This document shows positions 26,101-34,271 of a stretch of 50,286 bases of DNA, in pieces. The notes below the pieces were generated by a model that saw only the letters and a list, made by a program, of their open reading frames with translations, made no database searches and had not been told where the DNA came from. The translations under genes and the position numbers were made by a program. Within the stretch, counting starts at the first letter, position 1. Each line of letters begins with the position of its first letter. Source of the stretch: Deinococcales bacterium (GTDB lineage: Bacteria; Deinococcota; Deinococci; Deinococcales; JAAFIG01); NCBI GenBank assembly GCA_013298595.1, contig JAAFIG010000012.1, positions 1 through 50,286 on the forward strand, in the 5' to 3' direction.

Positions 26101-26114
26101 TTGACTTAGGTCAA
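26101..26114. promoter_or_regulatory. Candidate Crp/Fnr-family operator
   Basis: TTGAC-TTAG-GTCAA is a perfect palindrome of the TTGAY-N4-RTCAA class bound by Fnr/Dnr-like proteins. It sits 35 bp upstream of the ferredoxin start, beside a Crp-like regulator gene. On the minus strand its TTGACC could also act as a -35 box. Confidence 0.5.
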
Positions 26115-26116
26115 GG

Positions 26117-27865
26117 TTACTTAAAATCCGCCCCAATTTTATAATCTGCTGCAAACAGCTGTAACTCTGGAAAATCTGGTGCAACAGCATCAAATAACCA
26201 CCGCTCTTGAAGTTGACGGGCTTTAACACCAGCAAAATTTTCAACAAACTCGAGCCAATCTGCATTGCTGGCGTTCTTGAACTTGAATTTCTCGAGGAAT
26301 CCGCGCAGCAAAGCCCAAAATTTGTCATCGCCTAAGTGCAAACGAAGTGCATGAACTGTCATGGCTCCACGGTCATACACGCCGTCATTAAATAAGTTAT
26401 CTGCATCAAAAATTTTTCCTGGAGGTAAAAAGCGACCTGCATCTGGTTCAGGGAGTTGCACAAAACTACCTGAAAGTTCCTGCGCTAGCATTAATTGTCG
26501 GTTTGTTAGACACACTCTATTAAATTGCAATCGCTCAATGCTAGAGATAAGTTGCTGGGTGCTAATTCCTGAACTAGATACTGTCTGTATTACTTGATCT
26601 CGAACCGCTCGAGACAGCTCAGCAGTAAAGAAGTGTGTTAATACAAGATTTACTTCTTCAGCGCTCCAAGTTTTTGAATACAATGAATATTTTATCTCCT
26701 CTATAAATTGTTTTTTTTCAAAACACTGCGAATCTACGCCGTTAACAGCTAAAACGTAATACCCTTTAATCTTTTTTTCAATGTAATTAGCACCTACTGT
26801 ACCTAGAAAGCGTTCTAGGCTAAAAACCCAACTTAAATAAGTTGCAAAGCCTTCATGTAAAAAAATGTCTTCATGATTTTTTATCGTCACCAAAGCACCA
26901 AACCATTGATGTGCCATTTCATGTGCGACCAACTCTGTGTCATTTTTCAAATCTTCATAACCATTAGTGCGAATGAGCACCAACGACTGAGTCTCAAGTG
27001 CGTAAGGCACTAAGTCTCGAGTTGCAGTCATTACCCCTACTTCTGAAAATGGATAAGGAATCAATTTTTCAGCGAAAAATGCAACTATTTTCTTCGTCTC
27101 TTTTGCCGCAGCAACTCTTAGCGGCGACGTATTGACATCAAAGTAGTGTCGAACACGAACTGAACCGATTTTCCCATCTTCAACAATTTCCCAATCTCCC
27201 ACTGCTAAAAATACAAGGTAAGTTGCTGTTGGAACGTCAATTCGATAAATATGGGTGGCTGTATCATCCTTGTTAATCATTTGCGAAACAAATTTACCAT
27301 TGGTAACCGCTTGTTTTTGCTTTTTTGTTGTTAATTCAATGGTATACGTCGCCTTATCAGATGGATGGTCATTCACTGGATTCCAGGTGAACATCAAACT
27401 TGGTTGTGACATTGCGACAAATCCAAAAAATCCAATGTTCCAGTCCCCAAATCCTCGAGTTAATCTAAGTTTTGTGCTTGGTTTTCCGCTGTAGACTACC
27501 GAAACTGTAAATTCTTGACCTTTTCTCAGTGGTGTTGCTGGTGCTATGGTTAATTCAGGGTCTGCGTGTGTGTAACGTGCAGGTTGGTTGTTTACAACAA
27601 CATTACTGACAGTCATTGCGCCAAAGTCGAGGTTAAAGCTGCTCAAATCTTCGGTAGCAACAGCTTTCATCGTGCTGCTGGCAATAATGCTAAACAAATC
27701 GTCGGAGAATTTGATACGAATATGATAGTCAAGCGCATCATAGCCACCATTACCCATAAAAGGAAAAATGCTGTCGCCTAGCGAATTTGAGCCTGCAGTT
27801 TGTGCTTTTGCCAATGAAACAGCCACGATAAAAAACAGTACAATCACGCACTTAAAGCGATTCAT
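26117..27865 (-). CDS. M1-family zinc aminopeptidase, exported
   Basis: 582 residues. A signal peptide (about 1-21, ending SLAKAQ) points to a periplasmic or secreted enzyme. The zinc site is complete: H315-E316-M-A-H319 and E338 in HEGFATYL, exactly 18 residues after H319, as in M1 peptidases. The exopeptidase GAMEN box is replaced by YALETQ, retaining the Glu. The C-terminal half contains LYSKTWSAEEVN and YDRGAMTVHALRLHLGDDKFW. The ATG at 27865 is chosen because TACAAT lies 7 nt upstream; open sequence further upstream is antisense to the neighbouring gene. CTCGAG is sparse here (five copies). Confidence 0.9.
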   Translation of the reverse strand: MNRFKCVIVLFFIVAVSLAKAQTAGSNSLGDSIFPFMGNGGYDALDYHIRIKFSDDLFSIIASSTMKAVATEDLSSFNLDFGAMTVSNVVVNNQPARYTHADPELTIAPATPLRKGQEFTVSVVYSGKPSTKLRLTRGFGDWNIGFFGFVAMSQPSLMFTWNPVNDHPSDKATYTIELTTKKQKQAVTNGKFVSQMINKDDTATHIYRIDVPTATYLVFLAVGDWEIVEDGKIGSVRVRHYFDVNTSPLRVAAAKETKKIVAFFAEKLIPYPFSEVGVMTATRDLVPYALETQSLVLIRTNGYEDLKNDTELVAHEMAHQWFGALVTIKNHEDIFLHEGFATYLSWVFSLERFLGTVGANYIEKKIKGYYVLAVNGVDSQCFEKKQFIEEIKYSLYSKTWSAEEVNLVLTHFFTAELSRAVRDQVIQTVSSSGISTQQLISSIERLQFNRVCLTNRQLMLAQELSGSFVQLPEPDAGRFLPPGKIFDADNLFNDGVYDRGAMTVHALRLHLGDDKFWALLRGFLEKFKFKNASNADWLEFVENFAGVKARQLQERWLFDAVAPDFPELQLFAADYKIGADFK

Positions 27866-27878
27866 GGTTGTCATTGTA
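27839..27878. promoter_or_regulatory. Divergent promoter with facing TACAAT boxes and overlapping start codons
   Basis: TACAAT on the minus strand (27878-27873) is 7 nt before the aminopeptidase ATG (27865). TACAAT on the plus strand (27839-27844) is 19 nt before the ATG at 27864. The two start codons share the tetranucleotide CATG (27863-27866). Confidence 0.5.
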
Positions 27879-28712
27879 CAACTCGAGCCAGAAATAGAAC
27901 TCGAGCAAAACTTCAGTGCATTAGCAATGGTAGACTCTGAGCATGGAGTTAAACCCTTGAACACGTTAAAACCAATTGCTTTTCTGGGTGCTGATGCCGC
28001 GCCTGTAGTAACTGCTTTGTATAAACTCGAGGCGCATTTTTTACCGACACTTGTACCCGCCCATGCCAAACTCGAGCGTGTGGTGCAAGGTCTCGAGCCG
28101 CTTGGGTTTCTTGGTGCAGTGTTTATTGGTGTGCCAAATACAGAAGCGCTTGGCGTTATGGATAGTCTTTCGAGTAGCGCTGAGCGTGATGGTGCTGTGG
28201 ATACGATTGGTGTGATGCGTGGCACGCAGGGTTCGCATTTGCTCGAGGATGGTTTGTTGGCTGCTTTGGATGCTGTGCAGTATCGCGGTTTTGGAGCGAA
28301 TGCCGTGGTGATTGGTGGTGGCGCGGCGGCAAGTGCGGCGGTGCAAGTGGCTCGAGCCGGATTAAAAAGTTTGACCATTGCTGCTCCTGATCGTCCTCAT
28401 GCCGAGAAATTGGCTCGCAATGCCCCTGCTGGTGTGGTTACACGCACGATGACATGGGAGGAGCCTGATTTTCTCGAGGCGATAGAACGCGCTGATTTAA
28501 TTTTGATTTGTGAACCAAAAGTCAGGCTTGATCCGCGTTTATTGCAACCGTATCACACCTTAGCCGAAGTGGTTTCGGAGACTTCGTTATCGGTGGCACT
28601 CGAGCGTATTGGTGGGCAAACAATTCCTTTTCGTAAAATCAGAGCGCAGCATTTAGCTGCTCAACTTGAATTTGTGACTGGGCGAAAATTTCGGCTCGAG
28701 GGGCTGTTGTAA
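27864..28712 (+). CDS. Shikimate dehydrogenase-like (AroE superfamily) protein
   Basis: About 282 residues. The C-terminal half has an AroE-type NADP-binding Rossmann motif, AVVIGGGAAASAAVQVARAG, followed by LTIAAPDRPHAEKLA. GAVDTI matches the GAVNTI block of AroE. The catalytic NVTIPxK motif appears degraded to AVFIGVPNTEAL without the Lys, and the G-x-NTD block is G-SHLLED. It may therefore be a non-canonical dehydrogenase or a binding protein rather than the shikimate-pathway enzyme. The start at 27864 is tentative; an ATG at about 27927 is an alternative. Confidence 0.65.
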   Translation: MVVIVQLEPEIELEQNFSALAMVDSEHGVKPLNTLKPIAFLGADAAPVVTALYKLEAHFLPTLVPAHAKLERVVQGLEPLGFLGAVFIGVPNTEALGVMDSLSSSAERDGAVDTIGVMRGTQGSHLLEDGLLAALDAVQYRGFGANAVVIGGGAAASAAVQVARAGLKSLTIAAPDRPHAEKLARNAPAGVVTRTMTWEEPDFLEAIERADLILICEPKVRLDPRLLQPYHTLAEVVSETSLSVALERIGGQTIPFRKIRAQHLAAQLEFVTGRKFRLEGLL

Positions 28713-28734
28713 TCCAAAAGTGATGTCTGACCTG

Positions 28735-28740
28735 TACACT
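28735..28740 (+). promoter_or_regulatory. -10 box, leaderless lipoprotein gene
   Basis: TACACT ends 6 nt before the ATG at 28747. This decides between 28747 and the upstream in-frame start at 28720, which would lack a good signal peptide N terminus. Confidence 0.6.
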
Positions 28741-28746
28741 GTGAAT

Positions 28747-30333
28747 ATGAAGGTTTTCCTCTCCATACTTCTTTTATTGGTTCTGGTTGCTTGTCCTATG
28801 CAGCCACCAAATATCTCGAGTTTCACAGCCGATAAGGTGTTGTTACCTTATGGTGGGGGCGCAGTGATTTTAACTTGGGAGGCACAACGAGCCAGTAGCA
28901 TCAGTTTGAATGCTGGTATTGGCGATGTCAGTCAGGTCTCGAGTCAGAGTGTTCAAATCACGGTTTCGACCAATTTTATTTTAACTGTTAGTAATGCTGC
29001 TGGTAGCGTCACACAATCTTTGCAAGTGGACGTTGCCCCACCGCCAGCCCCTGTGATCTCGAGTTTTACAGCCACCCCAAATACGCTGCCTGCCGCTGGT
29101 GGCAAAGTGAAACTGGCTTGGGTGACAGAAAATACAACCACGCTGAGTATTGACCAAAGTATTGGCACTGTTACAGGTTCAGAAATTGAAGTAAGTGTTA
29201 GCACCAGCACAAATTTCACACTGACTGCAACAGGACTTGGTGGCACAATCACAAAAAGTGTTGGGGTTTTTGTTGCCGAAGCCGCACCTGTGATCTCGAG
29301 TTTTACAGCTACCCCAAATGCCACGGAAAACGAGTCAGTTTTGCTCGAGTGGAGTGTGCTTGGTGCTACCAGTTTAAGTATTTCACCAAATATTGGCACA
29401 GTCATAGGCTCGAGTGTGATTGTTAATCCAACAAAAACCACAACTTTTTACACACTCACCGCGACTAATGGTGGTGGCAGTACAACTAAAAGTGTCACTG
29501 TAGGAAGTACAGCCCTCAGCAGCACACCATTAGGCACCATCAATCTGGCTTGGGATACCAGCAAACGCACTGCCGAAACAGACTCGAGCGGACAAGTCAG
29601 TTTCTTACCCTTAACGTACAGTGATATTGATTTTGTAGCAGGTGGTGTGCGCTACTTAACAGCAACCTACCGCGTCACTAACCTGAGTACCGCACCACTC
29701 GAGAATATTGCTTTACGGGCTGTCAATAAAACAAATAATCTTGGCGGCACTGCTTACTTTGATGTGCGAAGTTTCCCCGATACTGGCAACCCTGACGGCA
29801 TATTATTTAGCGATGTCACAGTTGCTCAACGCATCTTGCCATTACATGCCATGCAGCTTGGAGCCAGTACCCCTGTACCAGACGCGGCTGGTAGCCACTT
29901 TATGGCATACCGCACTAACGAAAGCACCGCTTTTGACACAGCTGCTCGAGCCAATGGTTTATTGGGCAGCACCGAAAATACCTTAGATTATGCTTTTGTT
30001 GCCCAGACCAGTTCGTCTCGAGTGATTGCACCTGGTGCTACAGGGATTGTGAGTGTTGCCGTGCAGCTCCCACGTCGCTTTGACCCATTGCCAAAAGTCT
30101 TTAAGTTCCAAACCAGTTTTATTGTCAGCACCGACAATGCACCAAGGGTCAGTCGTGCTTTACTCGAGACTACAGCAATGGCAACCACTCGAGCCACAGA
30201 ACTTGGCACAGCCACTAATCCAGCACAATTGGTTTTGATTGGTGCGGATGCCGATGCCCCTACAGACACAGCTTTTCGGGTCATTCGCTTAGCCAATATT
30301 CGGACTGGGACGAGCACAAATTTGCTTCCCTAA
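28747..30333 (+). CDS. Lipoprotein with three Ig-like repeats
   Basis: 528 residues, lipobox LVLVAC (Cys16). Three tandem ~80-90-residue beta repeats each begin (N/V)ISSFTA and carry a T(F/L)TLTATN-G/A-GG/AS-T-KS strand near the end (about residues 22-100, 105-183 and 186-265). The remaining ~265 residues are a distinct Thr/Ala-rich domain (INLAWDTSKRTAE to VIRLANIRTGT) without a recognised fold. A surface or periplasmic location is expected. The function is unknown; the Ig-like repeats suggest binding or adhesion. Confidence 0.8.
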   Translation: MKVFLSILLLLVLVACPMQPPNISSFTADKVLLPYGGGAVILTWEAQRASSISLNAGIGDVSQVSSQSVQITVSTNFILTVSNAAGSVTQSLQVDVAPPPAPVISSFTATPNTLPAAGGKVKLAWVTENTTTLSIDQSIGTVTGSEIEVSVSTSTNFTLTATGLGGTITKSVGVFVAEAAPVISSFTATPNATENESVLLEWSVLGATSLSISPNIGTVIGSSVIVNPTKTTTFYTLTATNGGGSTTKSVTVGSTALSSTPLGTINLAWDTSKRTAETDSSGQVSFLPLTYSDIDFVAGGVRYLTATYRVTNLSTAPLENIALRAVNKTNNLGGTAYFDVRSFPDTGNPDGILFSDVTVAQRILPLHAMQLGASTPVPDAAGSHFMAYRTNESTAFDTAARANGLLGSTENTLDYAFVAQTSSSRVIAPGATGIVSVAVQLPRRFDPLPKVFKFQTSFIVSTDNAPRVSRALLETTAMATTRATELGTATNPAQLVLIGADADAPTDTAFRVIRLANIRTGTSTNLLP

Positions 30334-30335
30334 AC

Positions 30336-30366
30336 AATGAGCTGAGCATCAATCGCTCAGCTCATT
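30336..30366. terminator. Terminator between convergent genes
   Basis: AATGAGCTGAGC (336-347) pairs perfectly with GCTCAGCTCATT (355-366) around a 7-nt loop. It lies just after the Ig-repeat lipoprotein gene and just beyond the phnE stop on the other strand. Confidence 0.75.
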
Positions 30367-30383
30367 TCTAAAGGTATTTAGAC

Positions 30384-32237
30384 TTAGCCAACAAGACGAC
30401 GACGCACATTGGCACTGATAAAGTCGAGAATATTGACCATTAAAACAACCAAACCTACCAGAATAATCATTTGATCGTATTTGCCACTTCGCATGGTTTC
30501 TTGAATTAAAAAGCCAACACCACCAGCTCCGACAAAACCCAAGATAATGGAAACGCGGAAATTAATTTCAAAACGGTAAAGGGTATACGAAACAAAGAGT
30601 GGCAACACTTGTGGCAATACACCCCAGCGAATAATGCTGGTGCCTGGCGCTCCAGATGCCTCGAGGGCTTCGATGGGTCCTTTTTCGGCATTTTCGATAG
30701 CTTCGGAGTACAACTTACCTAAATCTGCCATGCTGTGAATTGCCATTGCCAGCACCCCCGCCAGTGGTCCAAGTCCAACAGCAGCCACAAAAACCAGTGC
30801 CAAAATCAGGGTATCCACACCTCGGTCAAGGTTGTAAAAACCACGCATGAGTGGGTACACAGTTCGACCCCACCAGCTTTTTTGCGTTAAATTCCGAGCC
30901 GCCAAAAAACTCGAGGGAACTGCCAGCACGGCTGCTAGCACTGTTCCAATCATGGCAGTAGCAATGGTAATGGTCATGGCTTTTAAGCCTTCAGACAGAA
31001 TGGCATTCCAATCTGGTGGGAATGAACGCCGACCAAAATCTTGAATAAATGGGAAGCCCCGAATAAATCTGCCAATATCAAATTCAACTGCGTTAAAACC
31101 AAAGGCAAGAACAGCAATAATAATGCCAAGCATAGCACCACTGCTGAGGTCTCGAGTCTCGAGAGCAACTTCGCCTCGGAACACTAATGTGATACCGCCA
31201 ATCAGCATCAGAATGCCGAAAAATGCCAGTGAACCAAAACCATAAGCTGCTCGGTTTGGAAAAATCCGACGGGCATTGGCTTCACCAGATTCTCGTCCAA
31301 CGCTATACCCTTGTGGTAAGGCTGTTGCAGTGGCAATAGCGGTTAATGGCTCGAGCGTGGCTTTGTCACCGCTGATACCATACTCAAGGCGTTGCTTAGC
31401 CAATTGGTCGCGTTTGTTAAACGCATCTAGTACAGTACGTTCGGCTTCTCGGCGGGCATTTTGGGCAAACTCGAGGACTTGTCCACCAAGGCTTTGGCTG
31501 TTACTGACCACTGTTTCCGCTTTGGTTAATTCGGCTTGTGAGGCGACAATACTGGCTTGCGAAGCTGTCCACTCAGCATTGATACGAGCACGTTCTTTAT
31601 TGGTAAACTCGAGGTCTTGACTCCAGTCTTGGACGACCAATTTTTCTTGTTTTGGGTTAGCAGGTGCAATCACACGGTAATAGTTACGCATCGAATCAAA
31701 AGTGACTGCTGCTGCATCTGAAAAAACAAAAGCGGCTACGCCAATAGCTATGACTACTGATAAACCATAGCCAATCATCATTTGCTTTGGTTTTAATAAT
31801 TCTCGAGCAATCAAATAGACTGTTGCAGCAAAAACCAATGGAATAATGACTTCTAAAACCCAAGGAATGGTTGTGACAGAAACAATACTTTGGCTCGAGG
31901 TATTAAACGTCCAAAGCAGTACCAACACAGTAATACCACCTGCAACACCTGCAATACCTGTGGTTTTAGGGTTAGGTTTACTTGCGAACATAGCTATGAT
32001 ATTGGCAAGGGCTACAATAAAAATCAGCCAAAATTGTGGTTGTACAAAACTAAAACCAAAAGGTGTTGGCGCAACCAAATGCCTCGAGTACGCGCCTGTT
32101 AATTGAGCAAGTGGATGAATAAAAAAAACAATCAATGCACCAATAGCGCCAGCTGCAATTAAACGCCGTGCACTACCTCGAGCTGCAAGCGTGGCAGCAC
32201 ACAGCAATACAGCAATAATGATATAGGTCTGAATCAT
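30384..32237 (-). CDS. phnE: Phosphonate/phosphite ABC transporter permease with long N-terminal extension
   Basis: 617 residues, more than twice the ~260-280 of usual PhnE permeases. The C-terminal ~260 residues are the permease: LKAMTITIATAMIGTVLAAVLAVPSSFLAA, the EAA loop EAIENAEKGPIEALEASGAPGTSIIRWGVLPQVLP, and GAGGVGFLI, all PhnE hallmarks. The N-terminal ~350 residues have about six membrane helices (residues 1-175), an extracytoplasmic or cytoplasmic segment rich in Ala/Glu/Arg that looks coiled-coil (about 210-285), and further helices (about 325-375). The start overlaps the phnC stop (ATGA). It forms the membrane pore of the importer; the extension has no known role. Confidence 0.88.
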   Translation of the reverse strand: MIQTYIIIAVLLCAATLAARGSARRLIAAGAIGALIVFFIHPLAQLTGAYSRHLVAPTPFGFSFVQPQFWLIFIVALANIIAMFASKPNPKTTGIAGVAGGITVLVLLWTFNTSSQSIVSVTTIPWVLEVIIPLVFAATVYLIARELLKPKQMMIGYGLSVVIAIGVAAFVFSDAAAVTFDSMRNYYRVIAPANPKQEKLVVQDWSQDLEFTNKERARINAEWTASQASIVASQAELTKAETVVSNSQSLGGQVLEFAQNARREAERTVLDAFNKRDQLAKQRLEYGISGDKATLEPLTAIATATALPQGYSVGRESGEANARRIFPNRAAYGFGSLAFFGILMLIGGITLVFRGEVALETRDLSSGAMLGIIIAVLAFGFNAVEFDIGRFIRGFPFIQDFGRRSFPPDWNAILSEGLKAMTITIATAMIGTVLAAVLAVPSSFLAARNLTQKSWWGRTVYPLMRGFYNLDRGVDTLILALVFVAAVGLGPLAGVLAMAIHSMADLGKLYSEAIENAEKGPIEALEASGAPGTSIIRWGVLPQVLPLFVSYTLYRFEINFRVSIILGFVGAGGVGFLIQETMRSGKYDQMIILVGLVVLMVNILDFISANVRRRLVG

Positions 32238-32980
32238 AAATCTGCCACGCTTCCCGCGTAAATACGTTCGACTTCGGCATCAGTTAATTGACTAGGTGTG
32301 CCATCAAAAATCAGTTTGCCTTTGTTAAAACCTAAAATTCGCTCAGCGTATTCTCGGGCTAACTCGAGCACATGGATATTGACAATAACGGTAATACCAT
32401 CGTTGGTAAAGGATTTGAGTAAATCCATAATCACCCCAGATAACTTGGGGTCTATGCTGGCAGTTGGTTCGTCTGCCAACATCAACTTAGGTTCTTGCAC
32501 CAACGCTCTTGCTATAGCAACCCGTTGTTTTTGCCCACCCGATAAATTACTGGCAGTGGTATTGGTTTTTTCCTCGAGTCCAACGCGTTTAAGGGCATCT
32601 AAAGCCAATTGCTTATCAGCAGCCGAGTATAAACCAAGTACACCTTGTAACCGTCCGTAATAGCCTAAACGCCCAGATAAAACATTTTCTAAAGCCGATA
32701 AGCGCTCGACTAAATTAAAACTTTGAAAGACAAAACCAATGCGCCGCCGCAATTTTCGTAAATTACGCCCCTGAGCAAAAGCAATGTCCTGACCTTCAAT
32801 TAAGATTTTCCCAGCCGTTGGGTCGTTTAAGCGGTTCAAGCAACGCATAAACGTGCTTTTTCCCGCTCCTGATAAACCAATCACACACACAAATTGTCCA
32901 TCTGGGATACTCAAACTAACATCATCAAGGGCTTTTGTGCCATCGGCAAAGACTTTTGATAAATGCTGAACTTCAATCAC
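32234..32980 (-). CDS. phnC: Phosphonate/phosphite ABC transporter ATP-binding protein
   Basis: 248 residues. Walker A is IGLSGAGKST (K41), Q-loop FVFQSFNLV, signature LSGGQKQRVAIARAL, Walker B LMLADEPTASID and the switch NIHVLELA. The sequence is close to PhnC (FVCVIGLSGAGKSTFMRCLNRL, EYAERILGFNKGKLIFDG). The start is GTG at 32980, preceded by GAGGAGG; open sequence further upstream covers a hairpin and is not used. It energises import with the overlapping phnE. Confidence 0.93.
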   Translation of the reverse strand: MIEVQHLSKVFADGTKALDDVSLSIPDGQFVCVIGLSGAGKSTFMRCLNRLNDPTAGKILIEGQDIAFAQGRNLRKLRRRIGFVFQSFNLVERLSALENVLSGRLGYYGRLQGVLGLYSAADKQLALDALKRVGLEEKTNTTASNLSGGQKQRVAIARALVQEPKLMLADEPTASIDPKLSGVIMDLLKSFTNDGITVIVNIHVLELAREYAERILGFNKGKLIFDGTPSQLTDAEVERIYAGSVADL

Positions 32981-33005
32981 ACGCGCCTCCTCGAGAATAC
33001 ACAAA

Positions 33006-33027
33006 GGGGCGCAGCGGACTGCGCCCC
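33006..33027 (-). terminator. phnD-phnC intercistronic hairpin
   Basis: GGGGCGCAG/CTGCGCCCC, 9 bp with a 4-nt loop, then TTTG on the minus strand. It probably acts as a partial terminator or 3' stabiliser, giving more binding protein than transporter. Confidence 0.65.
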
Positions 33028-33044
33028 CGTGACTAAAATACAAT

Positions 33045-33956
33045 TTACTTCTTAGCGGCAGCAGCTTGGGCTTCACGAACAATGTCGTAATCGGCATCTT
33101 TAGCAGGCACTAAGTATTCGATGCGGTATAAGTCACGTAACAATTTACGGGTTTCTGGTTTGTAGCGCATTGAAAGCAACGCATTAGTAACAAGAATTTG
33201 CGTATCAGCACAGGTTTTATTGTAATTATTACGAATCGAAACGGTATCACCTGGGATTGGTTTGCTGTAGGCAAGCACGCGAATCTTCTTTTGTTGAGCT
33301 GGATCGGTCAGGTACTGAGTCCATGAACCGCTGGTACCTTTGGTGTTATTAGCAAAAGTTGCGCCAACATCTACAGTGCCATTGAGTACACTAAAAACAA
33401 CAGCATCATGACCACCAGCAAAGACTTGTTTAGCAAATAATTTATCGGCATCAAGTTTAGCTGCAATTAAAGTGGCTTTTGGAAAAGTGTAACCAGCAGC
33501 GCTGTTCGGATCAACCCAAGCAATACTCGAGCCTTGTAAATCTTGCAGGGTCTTGAAACGGCTGTCTGCTCGTACAATAAAGGCACTCCAGTAGTACGGA
33601 CCAGCTTCTCGAGCTGATTTCAGTAATACAGTAGCAATGCCTTCTTTAGCAGCGTCCACATACCCAACTGGGTTCAGCCAAGCAAAATCGAGTTGCCCTG
33701 AACGCATAGCTTCGATTAAACCACGATAATCTTGGGCAACAGTGGCTTTGACTTCGACTCCACGGATGGTTTCCTCGAGATAATTGGCAATTGGCTTAGC
33801 GCTTGCTAAGACTTTGGTTGCATCTTGGGCTGGGTTAAAACCCATACGAATAACTTTACAATTTTCTGCGCCTTGGGCAACACTTGGTATGTTACTGATG
33901 GCAAGTACACCAAGAGCAGCGGTAGCTGCGGCAATGCTGAACACGATTTTTTTCAT
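33045..33956 (-). CDS. phnD: Phosphonate/phosphite/phosphate-type periplasmic binding protein
   Basis: 303 residues, signal peptide about 1-28. Type II binding protein of the PhnD family: RMGFNPAQDATKVLASAKPIANYLEE, DYRGLIEAMRSGQLDFAWLNPVGYV, SSIAWVDPNSAAGYTFP and AGGHDAVVFSVLNGTVDVGATF. These segments form the ligand pocket for phosphonate-, phosphite- or phosphate-like anions, and the exact ligand cannot be read from sequence. AGAGGAGAG precedes the ATG at 33956; a 12-residue longer frame is ignored. First gene of phnD-phnC-phnE. No C-P lyase or phosphite dehydrogenase gene is nearby. Confidence 0.9.
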   Translation of the reverse strand: MKKIVFSIAAATAALGVLAISNIPSVAQGAENCKVIRMGFNPAQDATKVLASAKPIANYLEETIRGVEVKATVAQDYRGLIEAMRSGQLDFAWLNPVGYVDAAKEGIATVLLKSAREAGPYYWSAFIVRADSRFKTLQDLQGSSIAWVDPNSAAGYTFPKATLIAAKLDADKLFAKQVFAGGHDAVVFSVLNGTVDVGATFANNTKGTSGSWTQYLTDPAQQKKIRVLAYSKPIPGDTVSIRNNYNKTCADTQILVTNALLSMRYKPETRKLLRDLYRIEYLVPAKDADYDIVREAQAAAAKK

Positions 33957-34014
33957 AATCTCTCCTCTAAAAAGTCTCGTAACGTAAACCAATGACGCTG
34001 CGAAATCTAGCAGC

Positions 34015-34042
34015 AGAATATCGAAAGTTTGAACTTTGTCAA
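34015..34042 (-). promoter_or_regulatory. Promoter of the phnDCE operon
   Basis: On the minus strand TTGACA (34042-34037), a 16-bp spacer, and TATTCT (34020-34015). The leader of about 50 nt ends in a good ribosome-binding site, unlike most first genes here. Confidence 0.65.
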
Positions 34043-34052
34043 GCTGATATTT

Positions 34053-34084
34053 AGGCTCGAGTTTACGATTTACAACTCGAGCCT
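34053..34084. terminator. CTCGAG-armed hairpin
   Basis: AGGCTCGAGTT (053-063) and AACTCGAGCCT (074-084) pair perfectly around a 10-nt loop, 17 bp past the stop of the small membrane protein gene. TT follows on the plus strand only, so termination on the minus strand is less certain. Confidence 0.55.
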
Positions 34085-34100
34085 TTAGCAGACATAGCCA

Positions 34101-34271
34101 TCATTTCATGATGCCAAGCATCACCATCACCAAAACAGCCACTCCGCCAACTGTGTTGATGGTTGCCACAATCCGCATCAGGTTACGTTGTGTTTCTGGT
34201 ATTTTTGGCAGCATCGAAAAATAAAAAAGACCAAAGCCCAAAAGTGCAATCCCTAAAACAAGTGAAATCAT
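34101..34271 (-). CDS. Small two-helix membrane protein (56 aa)
   Basis: ATG at 34271 to TGA at 34101. The product is almost entirely two membrane helices (about residues 2-20 and 33-55) joined by a short basic loop (PKIPETQRNLMR). The start overlaps the redoxin stop as ATGA, so the two are translationally coupled. No family recognised. The hydrophobic pattern, the coupling and the hairpin downstream argue that it is real. Confidence 0.75.
   Translation of the reverse strand: MISLVLGIALLGFGLFYFSMLPKIPETQRNLMRIVATINTVGGVAVLVMVMLGIMK

Noticed and set aside
27866-28378. N-terminal extension of the aminopeptidase frame up to 28378
   Set aside because: It is antisense to the AroE-like gene, has no protein-like character, and a signal peptide with a TACAAT box 7 nt upstream marks the start at 27865.
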